A stretch of 47,858 nt of DNA from an uncultured Pseudobutyrivibrio sp. (GTDB taxonomy: Bacteria > Bacillota > Clostridia > Lachnospirales > Lachnospiraceae): positions 1-47,858 of the forward strand of contig CAMEWP010000002.1 in NCBI GenBank assembly GCA_945946605.1. The letters run 5' to 3'. This document shows, piece by piece, positions 1 through 10,023 of the stretch; the stretch's first letter is position 1; every line of letters starts with the position of its first letter. Position numbers and translations under genes: made by a program. Below the pieces are notes generated by a model. It did no database searches, was not told the DNA's origin, and worked only from the letters and a program-made list of their open reading frames with translations.

Positions 1-2
1 TT

Positions 3-641
3 CTCTGGGCTTTCGAGGAATCCATGAAACGAATGGAACTGGACTATGTGGATCTGTATTATGCACACAGATATGATCCGGAGACATCCATGGAAGAGAT
101 CGTCCGTACCTTCAACTATCTGATCAATACCGGAAGGATCCGTTACTGGGCCACCTCCGAATGGCCGGCAGAGGCTTTGGAGGAATGTCACAGGGTATGT
201 GACCGGCTGAACATGGAAAAGCCTATTCTGGAGCAGTGCATCTACTCCTTTGCAGTGAGAAAGACAGAAACCAACGGTGTAAAGGATTTCTGTGACAGTC
301 ATCATGTGGGAATGCTGGGATTTTCTCCCCTTTGCCAGGGAATCCTTACCGGAAAGTACAGAAACGGTGTCCCGGCAGATTCCCGGATCAATAAAAAAGA
401 TAAGCTGGACTACGACAAGACCGGCAATTTCTATATTCAGAATAAAGACCGGATCGATGAATATATGAGAGTGTGTGACAAATATGATCTCAGGCCGGTG
501 GATGTAGCCATCAACTGGTGTATCCGCAAAAAGATCTATCCGGTGCTGGGGGCAAGCCGCCCGGAGCAGCTGGCAGACACCTTAAGCGGACTCCATGCAG
601 AGATTTCAGAGGAAATCTGGGAAGAATTTGAAAGGATTTGA
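3..641 (+). CDS. Aldo/keto reductase, C-terminal part (5' end outside the window)
   Basis: The frame stays open to the window start (LWAFEESMKRMELDYVDLYYAHR), matching the AKR 'SLkRLgldYvDLyy.H' motif; C-terminus has 'INWCIRKKIYPVLGASRPEQL'. Confidence 0.88.
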   Translation, partial: LWAFEESMKRMELDYVDLYYAHRYDPETSMEEIVRTFNYLINTGRIRYWATSEWPAEALEECHRVCDRLNMEKPILEQCIYSFAVRKTETNGVKDFCDSHHVGMLGFSPLCQGILTGKYRNGVPADSRINKKDKLDYDKTGNFYIQNKDRIDEYMRVCDKYDLRPVDVAINWCIRKKIYPVLGASRPEQLADTLSGLHAEISEEIWEEFERI

Positions 642-654
642 GAGGGTTTAGAGA

Positions 655-1437
655 ATGAAGCTTTCTATTTCTAATATTGCCTGGCCGGCAGAATGGGATG
701 AATCGGTATATTCTGCCATGGAACAATTGGGATATCAGGGACTGGAGATCGCTCCCACAAGGATCTTTCCGGAGCAGCCCTATGAGGATCTGGAACGGGT
801 GAAAGAGTGGTACGCAGGCTGCAGGCAGCGCTTTGCGGTTCCATCCATGCAGTCCATCTGGTTTGGACATAGTGAGAGGATCTTCGGCTCTGGTGAGGAG
901 CGGGATATCCTGATGGAATATACAAAAAAGGCTATTGATTTTGCAGAGGCCATAGAGTGTAAGAATCTGGTGTTCGGATGTCCCAGAAACAGAAGTCTGT
1001 TGGAAGGGTCGGATGTGCGGATTGCCATTGACTTTTTTGGGGAGATGGCTGAATATGCGAAAAATCATCATACGGTCATCGGTATGGAGGCAAACCCGCC
1101 AATTTACAACACTAATTTTTTGAATACCACAACGGAGGCACTGGATTTCATTGATGCTGTGGGATCTGACGGGCTCCGATTGAACCTGGATATAGGCACC
1201 ATGATAGAAAACGGGGAAGAGTTGTCCTGTCTCTACGGAAGAGAGGACCGGATCTCTCATGTTCATATCAGTGAGCCGGGACTTAAGACCATCGAACACA
1301 GACCGCTGCATGCTTCTTTGGGAGCATTTTTGAAGGATTGCGGATATGATGGATATGTGTCCATTGAAATGGGAAAACAGGATTCTGTTACTACAGTGAT
1401 GGAGGTTATGAAATATGTCAGAGAACAAATGCAGTAG
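655..1437 (+). CDS. Sugar phosphate isomerase/epimerase-like TIM-barrel protein (xylose isomerase-like)
   Basis: ORF MKLSISNIAWPAEWDESVYSAMEQLGYQGLEIAPTRIF...; motifs 'LRLNLDIGTM', 'HVHISEPGL', 'YVSIEM' typical of the AP-endonuclease-2 TIM-barrel superfamily. Confidence 0.8.
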   Translation: MKLSISNIAWPAEWDESVYSAMEQLGYQGLEIAPTRIFPEQPYEDLERVKEWYAGCRQRFAVPSMQSIWFGHSERIFGSGEERDILMEYTKKAIDFAEAIECKNLVFGCPRNRSLLEGSDVRIAIDFFGEMAEYAKNHHTVIGMEANPPIYNTNFLNTTTEALDFIDAVGSDGLRLNLDIGTMIENGEELSCLYGREDRISHVHISEPGLKTIEHRPLHASLGAFLKDCGYDGYVSIEMGKQDSVTTVMEVMKYVREQMQ

Positions 1438-3073
1438 AGTACCGGAAGGAAAAAAACAGATCATAAACGGTGTGCTGGCAGCGCTGTCTTTTCTCATTGC
1501 TGCCTATGTGCTGATCCGTCTGGTGATATCTGTCTGGGATATTCTTTCTTTTTCAGAGGAGTATACATCCTTTAATGAGGTGAGAGATTACGTGAGCTTC
1601 CGGCTCACCAACTGGATGATGCAGGGGAAGAATCCCTATACTCTTTCCATGCTCAGTGACCCAACGGTGCCCTTTATGGATCTGTATACCCCCTTTACAC
1701 CGGCTCTGGTGGCCCTGTTGTGTAAACTTACGGGAATGAATATCCTTATGGGCAATTACGTCATCAATATTATTTTTGTTGTGCTCACCTGCGTCAATGT
1801 CTGGCTCATCATCCGGGATTTTATCCCCGGACAGAAACTGAATGCCATGATGTGTACAGCTGTGTATGTGGCAACCTTTTTTACCATGTTTCTAATCAGT
1901 GCCCCGCTGTTGAATTTTCATGCTGACGCGGCAGGCATTTTTTTCATGTCTGTCATTTATTTGCTGGTATACAAACAGAAGGAGAAGACACTGCCACTGG
2001 CCATCCTTACCGTATCCCTGGTGTTTACAAAGCAGATCCTTATGGTGATGGCTCTGCCGCTGTTTTTGTATTACCTTATGAAGGACAAAAAGGCTGCCTG
2101 GAGATATTTCTTCCAGTGCTGTATCTGCGGTGTGGTGGCGCTGGTGGTGATCCAGATCTTCTTCCCGCTGTATTGGACGGAGACCATCTATGCCCAGTTT
2201 TTTGCCCTCAGCAGCGAAAGCAGCTGGTTCTTTGCCATCTATAATATCGCCCACTGTTATCTTCGCTACTGGCCGTTGCTGGTACTTTTGTTTGGCGGAA
2301 CGGCAGCAGCACTTTTCATCCGGCATAAAAAGGGCTACCGGTTCGGTATCAGAAAATTTGTGAAAGAACTGGTGGAGCAGGAGGAATTTGCGGTATATCT
2401 GATCTTAAATCTGGTGATCGGAACCTTGTTTTTGCTTTATTTCTCACAGAATTCTATTGACGGGTACAAATATTGTCAGGATATTGTGGCACCGAACCTG
2501 TTTATTCTCACGGTTTATGTATGGAGCAGATATCTGGGACGCTACGCTGTTGGAGAAGAGCAGCAGACAGCACAGTCGGCAGTAAGGTCGATTCTTGTAC
2601 TTGCGCTCTGTGTATCTGCACTGCTGACATACCGGAATTTTACCTACGAGCCTTATACACAGGAAGACGAACAGGCATACACGGCACTGGATCAGGTGAT
2701 CCGGGAGCATGAGGACGAGACCATCTACCTGGGCATGAACGCAACACAGTATCTGGTAAAAGAAGATCTGTGGGAGCCGGAGAATATCTATTTCAATGAT
2801 GGTCATATGGAATTTTTTGACCGGGATTTTACCGATAATGCGCTGATCAACCGGTTTTTCTACAATGAGGAGATCACGAAGACAGCAGATGACTATGTAG
2901 AGAAAGTAAATCAGATGATCAGAAACAAAGAGTTTGGCATGGTAGCTGTCTGTGGGGATCTGGTTGTGGATGGAGCTGTTTTGGAGCAGTACTATTATCC
3001 CTGCGGATCCTATCCCATTAAAAATGAGACAAACGGAAGTTTTGATGTGGTAGTATGGTTGCCCATGGAATAG
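1415..3073 (+). CDS. Polytopic membrane protein, GT-C-type glycosyltransferase-like
   Basis: 552 aa, many hydrophobic helices, 'GKNPYTLSMLSD' loop, soluble C-terminal tail; overlaps the previous gene. Confidence 0.65.
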   Translation: MSENKCSRVPEGKKQIINGVLAALSFLIAAYVLIRLVISVWDILSFSEEYTSFNEVRDYVSFRLTNWMMQGKNPYTLSMLSDPTVPFMDLYTPFTPALVALLCKLTGMNILMGNYVINIIFVVLTCVNVWLIIRDFIPGQKLNAMMCTAVYVATFFTMFLISAPLLNFHADAAGIFFMSVIYLLVYKQKEKTLPLAILTVSLVFTKQILMVMALPLFLYYLMKDKKAAWRYFFQCCICGVVALVVIQIFFPLYWTETIYAQFFALSSESSWFFAIYNIAHCYLRYWPLLVLLFGGTAAALFIRHKKGYRFGIRKFVKELVEQEEFAVYLILNLVIGTLFLLYFSQNSIDGYKYCQDIVAPNLFILTVYVWSRYLGRYAVGEEQQTAQSAVRSILVLALCVSALLTYRNFTYEPYTQEDEQAYTALDQVIREHEDETIYLGMNATQYLVKEDLWEPENIYFNDGHMEFFDRDFTDNALINRFFYNEEITKTADDYVEKVNQMIRNKEFGMVAVCGDLVVDGAVLEQYYYPCGSYPIKNETNGSFDVVVWLPME

Positions 3074-4101
3074 GACAGGCCGGGGGAGCAGAGTTGAAGA
3101 AAACAGATAACAGAGTCGCATGGGTCGACACGGCAAAATTTTTTGGCATGATGCTGGTGATCGCAGGGCATCATGAGGCCTTTGGAGATTTGGGGAGAAG
3201 TGTGATCTTTTCCTTTCATATGCCCCTGTTCTTCTTTCTGACGGGATTGTTTGAAAGAAAAAGAGAGATGTTTCAGGTGATCAAACGGGGGGTCATATCC
3301 TATCTGATCCCTTATGCCATCCTTGTGGTCTTAAGCGCCTTTACCGCCGGATGGCTCCGGGGTACATGGTTTGGCGCCTGGGGCGTGGAAAACTACGAGA
3401 TGGACTGGATCTTAAAAAGTTCCTTTGCCTATGGAAACGGATGGAGCCTGATGTGGTTTCTGCCCTGTCTTTTTACGGCATCGGTTTTGATGGAACTGTT
3501 GTTTTTCCTGGTGAGGAATGACTGGATCAGAGGCATCCTGATTCTGGTGATCAATGTAGTTACGGCCCTCTATATCCCCGGACCGCTGTACTGGGAACTC
3601 CACGAGGCCCTGATGGCACTTTTGTTCCTCTATCTGGGGTATCTGGTGCGGACCTATCTGCTGGATGAGAATTTGAGACTGAAAGAATCTGTCAGAAAGA
3701 GCGGATGGTTTTATGGGGAACTCATGGTTGCTGCAGGCTTTTGGATCTATTGCGTGGGAAAGAGATACTATGTCAATATGGTGTGGCCATCCTATCCGGC
3801 GTATCCTTTGTCTGTCGTGGCCGCTGTCTGCGGGATAGAAATATTCCTGCTGCTTATGGCCATGCTACCGGCCAATGGATTTATGATGAAAATGGGATCC
3901 TCATCCCTTGTCATATACATGGTTCACTGCCTGGAGCATAATCTGATCCCCTGGGATGTGATAAATGAGAAAGTATCCCTGATGCTTGCGGTGCCGCTGG
4001 CGGGTGTCCGGGTGACCACCTTACTGGTTCGGATCGTACTGATCCTGGCAGTTACAGCTGTTATTGTAAAGATCAAAGAAAAACTGACAAAAAGAGGCTG
4101 A
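3055..4101 (+). CDS. Acyltransferase family 3 membrane protein (start may be a downstream codon near 3094)
   Basis: 'RVAWVDTAKFFGMMLVIAGHHEAF...FSFHMPLFFFLTGLF' is the acyltransferase-3 N-terminal signature (D-x-A-K / H / FxFHMPLFF). Confidence 0.85.
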   Translation: MVAHGIGQAGGAELKKTDNRVAWVDTAKFFGMMLVIAGHHEAFGDLGRSVIFSFHMPLFFFLTGLFERKREMFQVIKRGVISYLIPYAILVVLSAFTAGWLRGTWFGAWGVENYEMDWILKSSFAYGNGWSLMWFLPCLFTASVLMELLFFLVRNDWIRGILILVINVVTALYIPGPLYWELHEALMALLFLYLGYLVRTYLLDENLRLKESVRKSGWFYGELMVAAGFWIYCVGKRYYVNMVWPSYPAYPLSVVAAVCGIEIFLLLMAMLPANGFMMKMGSSSLVIYMVHCLEHNLIPWDVINEKVSLMLAVPLAGVRVTTLLVRIVLILAVTAVIVKIKEKLTKRG

Positions 4102-4107
4102 AGAAAA

Positions 4108-5166
4108 ATGAAACGAAATCGTATGTTAGATATTACAAGAGGGATGGCAATGATGGGAGTATTCCTTCTGCATTTTCAGTTTGTGGGATTATACCCTCTT
4201 GGGGGTGTGCTGGTTGCTCTTTTTTATGTGATATCCGGCTATCTGACAAAGCCAAGACCCGATAAAAAAGTATTTATCAGGGCCAGGGCAAAACAGCTTC
4301 TGATCCCCTATGGGGTCACAGCTCTTGTTATGGTAGGTACAGGGACCATATCGGATGTGATCTGCGGCACCGGAGATTCTATAGGAATTGTGATACTGAA
4401 ATGGATCTATGCCGGACTTTACGGGGCGGGAGATCCTTACACAGAGCCTTTTTACATTAAGTCCATCGGCGGCATCTGGTTTTTGCTGGCAAGCTTCTGG
4501 GGAGCCATTTTTATGCAGTACATTATAGAAATGAAGCGGATCCGGCAGCTGATCTGTGTGGCAGTGTTGTTTTTGATTGGAGTCCTGACGCCGAAACTGT
4601 TCTGGTTTCCTTTTAGTATCCAGGCGGGAATGTGCGCTGTCTTTTTCATGTACATGGGCTATCTGGCAAAAGAGGCCGTTCCCTGGCTGCAAAAGCAAAA
4701 GTCCCTGGTAAAGGGCGGTGTGCTTCTTGCAGCAGCAGTGGCATTTATCTGGTTTTTGTTAAATTTCAAAGGATTCTGGCTGGTACATTGCGAGTTCGGC
4801 AATGGAATCTGGGATCTGGTGGGAAGTCTGGGAGCATGCATCTGGTTTATGGTGATTGCCGGTCTCATTGATAAGATCGGAGGACCCCTGGCCAGCCTTC
4901 TGGATAAGATGGGACGATACAGCATTGTGATTTTGTGCGTACATATCGTGGAACTGGAAGCATTTCCCTGGGGACCTGTGGTGGGAGCCATGATATCCCA
5001 TGGGGTGTCGGAGTATGCCGCCACATCCATCTGGCTGCGGGTCATGAAGGTGATATGGATCACAGCAGGAACCATGCTCTGCCTCCATTTTGACGCAACA
5101 AGAAAAATTTTTGGGTTAGCGGAGAAGAAAGATGAGAGAAAAAATCAGATATCTGACAAAAGATAA
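4108..5166 (+). CDS. Acyltransferase family 3 membrane protein
   Basis: 'RNRMLDITRGMAMMGVFLLHFQF...LVALFYVISGYL', multi-TM; RBS upstream; 6 bp after the previous stop. Confidence 0.82.
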   Translation: MKRNRMLDITRGMAMMGVFLLHFQFVGLYPLGGVLVALFYVISGYLTKPRPDKKVFIRARAKQLLIPYGVTALVMVGTGTISDVICGTGDSIGIVILKWIYAGLYGAGDPYTEPFYIKSIGGIWFLLASFWGAIFMQYIIEMKRIRQLICVAVLFLIGVLTPKLFWFPFSIQAGMCAVFFMYMGYLAKEAVPWLQKQKSLVKGGVLLAAAVAFIWFLLNFKGFWLVHCEFGNGIWDLVGSLGACIWFMVIAGLIDKIGGPLASLLDKMGRYSIVILCVHIVELEAFPWGPVVGAMISHGVSEYAATSIWLRVMKVIWITAGTMLCLHFDATRKIFGLAEKKDERKNQISDKR

Positions 5167-6478
5167 ATATATCCGGATCTTTTTTCTGATAGCGGCTGCA
5201 GCCTTTGTGCTGACAGGGGTATGTTATCAGACGGGATTTTTCCCTTATCGTCCCACACATTCGGACGGAAATGGGTATTACATGTATCTTCCTGCAGTGT
5301 TTACTTACCATGATCTGGGCATGAAGTTTGTCTACAACGGAAGTTTTTCCGATCCCAGCGGACTGGTGAATACTTTCTTTCCCATGGCTACGGGACAGGT
5401 GGTTGATAAATATACCATGGGTGTGGCTGTGCTGCAGCTGCCGTTTTTTCTGGTGGCTGATATCATAGCAAAGATCTTTACACCGGATGTGGCAGACGGT
5501 TTCAGCGCCATTTACCAGTTGGCCAACATTGCCAGCGGCTGTTTTTACTATTTTCTGGGCTCTGTCTGTACCTATAAGATCTGCAAAAAATATGCCGATG
5601 CCAAAAGCGGATTTTGGGCAGTGGTGATGGTTACCTTCGGAACAGGGCTGTTTCACTACATTACCAGAGACGGCGGGTATTCCCATGTGTATTCCTATGC
5701 CATGATCGCTCTTTTTATGGTCCTGGTGGATCGATATGAGGAAAAGCAGACCAAAAAACTGCAGTTTCTGGGTGGGATCTGTTTTGGACTTCTGACACTG
5801 GTGCGGGTAACCAATGCAGTGATGGTGCTGATCTATGTGTTTTACCGGGTGAGTTCCGTAAAAGAATTTGGAGAGCGGCTGAAAAAGATCCTGCTGCCAA
5901 AAAACTGGATATTGATCGCCCTTGGTGTGCTGATAGTCTGGCTGCCCCAGCTTTTGTACTGGAAGTGGGCGGCAGGAAGCTTTTTTGTAAATTCCTACAA
6001 TCTTCCGGGAAATGAATTTGACGAGAGATTTTATTGGACTTCACCGAAGATATTGCAGGTACTCTTTACCACAAACCGGGGAATCTTCTTCTGGTGTCCG
6101 GTGCTGATCCTTTCGGCGGTTGCCATGTTTTTGCTGTTTAAGAAGGCAAAGGAATTTCAGCTGGGACTGATCCTGGCCACGGCAGCCTTTACCTATGTCA
6201 CAGCATCCTGGTGGGCTTATGACGGTTTGTGCGGTTTTACCAACCGGTTTTTTGTGGATCTGTCAGCAGTTTTTATTTTTGAACTGGCACTGTTTCTAAA
6301 GGAAATGCAAAATCATAAATGTCTGAATACCGTGATATGGATCTTTATGATTCTGGCCGTCCTTTGGACGAATCTGTTTATGGTGGAATACTGGTTCCAT
6401 GAGACCACAAAATTTGATGTTCATATGGAGCAGATCCTGCAGGTATTCCAGTGGTATAAAGGCATTTTACTGCCGTAG
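5132..6478 (+). CDS. Polytopic membrane protein, GT-C glycosyltransferase-like
   Basis: 448 aa multi-TM; first external loop 'PTHSDGNGYYMYLPAVFTYHDLGM'; overlaps the upstream gene by 35 bp. Confidence 0.62.
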   Translation: MREKIRYLTKDKYIRIFFLIAAAAFVLTGVCYQTGFFPYRPTHSDGNGYYMYLPAVFTYHDLGMKFVYNGSFSDPSGLVNTFFPMATGQVVDKYTMGVAVLQLPFFLVADIIAKIFTPDVADGFSAIYQLANIASGCFYYFLGSVCTYKICKKYADAKSGFWAVVMVTFGTGLFHYITRDGGYSHVYSYAMIALFMVLVDRYEEKQTKKLQFLGGICFGLLTLVRVTNAVMVLIYVFYRVSSVKEFGERLKKILLPKNWILIALGVLIVWLPQLLYWKWAAGSFFVNSYNLPGNEFDERFYWTSPKILQVLFTTNRGIFFWCPVLILSAVAMFLLFKKAKEFQLGLILATAAFTYVTASWWAYDGLCGFTNRFFVDLSAVFIFELALFLKEMQNHKCLNTVIWIFMILAVLWTNLFMVEYWFHETTKFDVHMEQILQVFQWYKGILLP

Positions 6479-6489
6479 ATGGGAGCAAT

Positions 6490-7755
6490 ATGAAAAGAGA
6501 ACAGATAAGAAAATGGTGTGGGGCAGGGGCAGCACTGCTGATGTTTGGGCTGATCCTCGTCCGGGCTGCGGTGATGACCATCACATTTGATGAGGCCTAT
6601 ACTTATTTTGGCTGCGCACTGGATCTGAAACTGAATATGGAGGGCATCAGAGAACTTTATCTCACCAGCAACTCCAATAATCATATGTTAAACACCATAT
6701 TGATTGCGCTTATGGATCAACTGACCGGGTCCCGTTATGTGGAGCTTGTGATCCGCTTTCCCAATATTCTGGCGGGAGCGCTGTATCTTTTTGTGCTGTA
6801 CCGCATGTATGTGGGAAAACATATCAATGGGATCGTGTATTACACCCTGGTGTCCTGTTATTTTCTCAATGAATTTTTCTCCCTGGCAAGAGGATACGGT
6901 CTGGCAGTCTGCTTCCTGACTATCTGCCTGTGTCTGTATCTGTTATGGAAGGAATCCGGATTTCAAAAAATCCTTTATCCCTGCCTGATCATGGTATGTT
7001 ACATGCTTGCCTGCATGGCAAATACCATCTGTCTGCTGATGGCTCCTGCACTGGGACTTTTGTGCCTGATCAATCTGATCCGGTCAAAGACTCTGGGAAG
7101 ATTTATCCTTTTCTTCTGGTATGGCATTGCCATTACCGGAGCCGGGATCATTGCCATGCTGTTTTATCATCTGAGAGTGACGGCAGAGGGGAATGAGGTC
7201 CTGTATGTGGTGAATGCCGATTCCTTTTTCGAAGCATTCTTTTTGAATTTTGGCGATATGATGTCGGAAAATTCTGTTCTGGCTACAGTGTGGGCAGCTA
7301 TAGTGATCTTAAGCTGTGCGGCGGCATGTATCGTTTATCTGTACAGGATCTGCAAAAAACGAAAGGCCGCCAGACCGGACTTTATTCTGATGTTTTTTGT
7401 ACTGGCGCTTTTGATCTTTTTGGAAGGAAAAATGGGCGGAGGCCAGTTTGCCACCGGAAGAGCCATGGTGCCGCTGTTTCCTGTTCTGGCATTTGCACTG
7501 CAGGATGCAGTTGGATATCTGCCGGAGGGTAAGGGAAAAGCCGGTATTGTTGTGGTGGGATCTGTGCTTGTGATGGTGTTGTCCATGCAGCAGTGGTGTG
7601 TCACCACCACCAGGGAATTCCCCAGTGACAAGAACGCAAAGGCCTTTGGCTATGAGAGCGTCTATACAACAGAGGCGCAGGAGTATGAGGGATTCAATAT
7701 CACCATTGCCCGTTTTTATGCAGAACAGGCAAATTATTTAAGGAGTTTTGAATAG
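6490..7755 (+). CDS. Polytopic membrane protein, GT39/ArnT-like GT-C glycosyltransferase
   Basis: 421 aa multi-TM; acidic first-loop motif 'TFDEAYTYFG' and 'NSNNHMLNT'. Confidence 0.65.
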   Translation: MKREQIRKWCGAGAALLMFGLILVRAAVMTITFDEAYTYFGCALDLKLNMEGIRELYLTSNSNNHMLNTILIALMDQLTGSRYVELVIRFPNILAGALYLFVLYRMYVGKHINGIVYYTLVSCYFLNEFFSLARGYGLAVCFLTICLCLYLLWKESGFQKILYPCLIMVCYMLACMANTICLLMAPALGLLCLINLIRSKTLGRFILFFWYGIAITGAGIIAMLFYHLRVTAEGNEVLYVVNADSFFEAFFLNFGDMMSENSVLATVWAAIVILSCAAACIVYLYRICKKRKAARPDFILMFFVLALLIFLEGKMGGGQFATGRAMVPLFPVLAFALQDAVGYLPEGKGKAGIVVVGSVLVMVLSMQQWCVTTTREFPSDKNAKAFGYESVYTTEAQEYEGFNITIARFYAEQANYLRSFE

Positions 7756-10023
7756 ATGAAGAAGACAAAAGGTATTTTGATGGCGGCAGAAAGCATCCTG
7801 CTGGTTCTTTTGTTGGGATGCATCGCATATCGGGGAGGTCATCTGAAAACCTATGAGCCGGATATGAGCCAGTGGCGTTCGGAATGCATGGAGTATGACG
7901 GCCGGGAATGGAACATTACAAAAGAAGAAGCAACGGGTGCCCTGGCTGAGGCGGAAGAGGGGGAGTCGGCCTGCTATCTCTATGGACCCTTTCTTGATCT
8001 GCCCCGGGGCAGCTATACCGTCCATATTTCCTATCAGGCAGAGGAGGATCTGATCCTGATGCCCTATGCCGGAAATGGATATTATGGATTTGTGGAATCG
8101 GGGAAGGCCATTTTAAGCAAAGATCAGACCCAGGCAGACTATTCCTTCCGGGTGACGGAGGATATCCCTGCCTTTGAAGTTTCCATCCGATCCGAAAATG
8201 CTGGGGAAGCACAGATTTCCTCCATCACCATAGTCCAGAATACACAGTCCCTGTGGCGAACCTTTGTGATCCTGCTGTTTCTCATGACACTGGTAAATGT
8301 GATCTGGATGAAAAAAGAATGGATCTGTGAACACAGGACATCGGCAGCATTTGTTGGTTTACTGCTTTTTGTTTCCTGTCTGCCGCTGTGTATGCCGGGG
8401 ATTGATGACCGGGATGGACAGGATCTGGTGTTCCATCTGCTGCGGATCGAAAATCTGGCAGAGGGACTGCATCAAGGGGTATTTCCGGTAAGGATGCAGA
8501 GTCTCTGGGTAGAAGGATACGGTTATCCGGTGTCGGTATTTTACGGGGATCTTCTGCTGTATTTCCCGGCGGTGCTGCGGCTGGCAGGGTTTACCATCCT
8601 GGAAGCCTATAAGATCTATGTTGTGGCCATCAACCTGGGAACCATCCTGATCTCCTATTATGTATTCGGGAAAATATTTAAAAACCGTGGTGTGGTGTGG
8701 ATCACCACCATGGGGTATGTGTTATCCACATATCGTCTGGTAAATGTTTATATTCGTCAGGCTGTGGGGGAATACAGCGCTGTCATGTTCCTTCCGCTGA
8801 TTGCACTGGCGCTGTACGGGATCTATACCGGAGATGAAAAAGATCAGAAAACATATAAACAAAATGCGCTTTATCTGGCCATTGGCATGACAGGGCTCAT
8901 CAACACTCACATGCTTACCACGGAAATGACAGTGATCGTGATGGTCTGCATCTGTGTGTTGTTCTTCAAAAAGACATTCCGCAAAAACACCATTCTGGTA
9001 TATATCAGAGCAGTGGTGATGGCGGTGGCATTGAATCTGTTTTACCTTGTACCGTTTTTGGATTACTTCCTCCATGTTCCGGTGAAAGTCAGCGGCAGCA
9101 TGGGCGGCATGAAGCTGATCCAGATCGAGGGGGCAGCCATTGCACAGTATTTTGCCTTTTTCCAGGATCCTTTTGGATATGCTTATTCCTTTGGGCAGAA
9201 TATCTTAGCACTGACTCCGGGAATTCTTTTGATGGCAGCGCTGGTATGGGGAATTTATTGGATCGTCACAAAGAAAGCAGACAAAAAAATTGCCTGGTGC
9301 ACCTTTTTATCCCTGGTTGCACTGTTTGCAGCCTCCAACCTGTTCCCCTGGAACTGGATCGCCCGGCATATTCCCGGCGGCGGCATGCTGGCTTCCGTGC
9401 AGTTCCCCTGGCGTTATCTGGTGATCGCCAATGTGATACTGACACTTTTGCTGGGATTTTTGTGTGAGAAACTCTTTGCGGAGAATCCCCGGTGGCAGAA
9501 GCAGGTGCTTGGGGTAGTGGTTGTTACAGAACTGATCATGAGCAGCTTTTTTGTCAGCAGCTATATTGACGGTGCAACTTTCCGGGAGTTTTATGATACG
9601 GCGGAGCTGGATACCAACTATATCGGAAACGAAGAGTACATCCGGGTAGGAACGGAGGTATCGGAGCTGACCCACCAGCTGGAGGGATCCGGTACAAAAG
9701 AACTGGAACTTCTGGATCATCAGGGAAGTTCTTTGGATCTTTACTGCAAAACAGCCTCGGAACCTGCAAAGATCACCATCCCGCTGTTTCATTACAAGGG
9801 ATATCAGGTAACGGACGATGAGGGCACACAATATGAGATTTCTGACGGAGAACAGAATGAGATCTGTGTGCAGGTGCCGGCAGAATTTGACGGACAGCTG
9901 CATGTGAGGTTTGTGACTCCGGTGATCTGGAGAGCGGCGGATCTCATATCGCTGGCTTCGGCGGTGGTTCTGCTGCTGGTAGCGGTAAGAAAAAGGAAAA
10001 TGAGGAAATACGATGCTGAGTAA
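7756..10023 (+). CDS. Large polytopic membrane protein (YfhO/GT-C-like)
   Basis: 755 aa; N-terminal TM plus extracellular beta-rich domain, then many TMs; motif 'GIDDRDGQDLVFHLLRIENLAEGLHQGVFPVRM'; soluble C-terminal domain. Confidence 0.62.
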   Translation: MKKTKGILMAAESILLVLLLGCIAYRGGHLKTYEPDMSQWRSECMEYDGREWNITKEEATGALAEAEEGESACYLYGPFLDLPRGSYTVHISYQAEEDLILMPYAGNGYYGFVESGKAILSKDQTQADYSFRVTEDIPAFEVSIRSENAGEAQISSITIVQNTQSLWRTFVILLFLMTLVNVIWMKKEWICEHRTSAAFVGLLLFVSCLPLCMPGIDDRDGQDLVFHLLRIENLAEGLHQGVFPVRMQSLWVEGYGYPVSVFYGDLLLYFPAVLRLAGFTILEAYKIYVVAINLGTILISYYVFGKIFKNRGVVWITTMGYVLSTYRLVNVYIRQAVGEYSAVMFLPLIALALYGIYTGDEKDQKTYKQNALYLAIGMTGLINTHMLTTEMTVIVMVCICVLFFKKTFRKNTILVYIRAVVMAVALNLFYLVPFLDYFLHVPVKVSGSMGGMKLIQIEGAAIAQYFAFFQDPFGYAYSFGQNILALTPGILLMAALVWGIYWIVTKKADKKIAWCTFLSLVALFAASNLFPWNWIARHIPGGGMLASVQFPWRYLVIANVILTLLLGFLCEKLFAENPRWQKQVLGVVVVTELIMSSFFVSSYIDGATFREFYDTAELDTNYIGNEEYIRVGTEVSELTHQLEGSGTKELELLDHQGSSLDLYCKTASEPAKITIPLFHYKGYQVTDDEGTQYEISDGEQNEICVQVPAEFDGQLHVRFVTPVIWRAADLISLASAVVLLLVAVRKRKMRKYDAE

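Noticed and set aside
511-1497. 328-aa minus-strand ORF opposite the sugar isomerase
   Set aside because: Antisense to a well-supported family protein; the translation has no recognisable motif and is Cys/His/Pro/Ser-rich, as typical of shadow ORFs.
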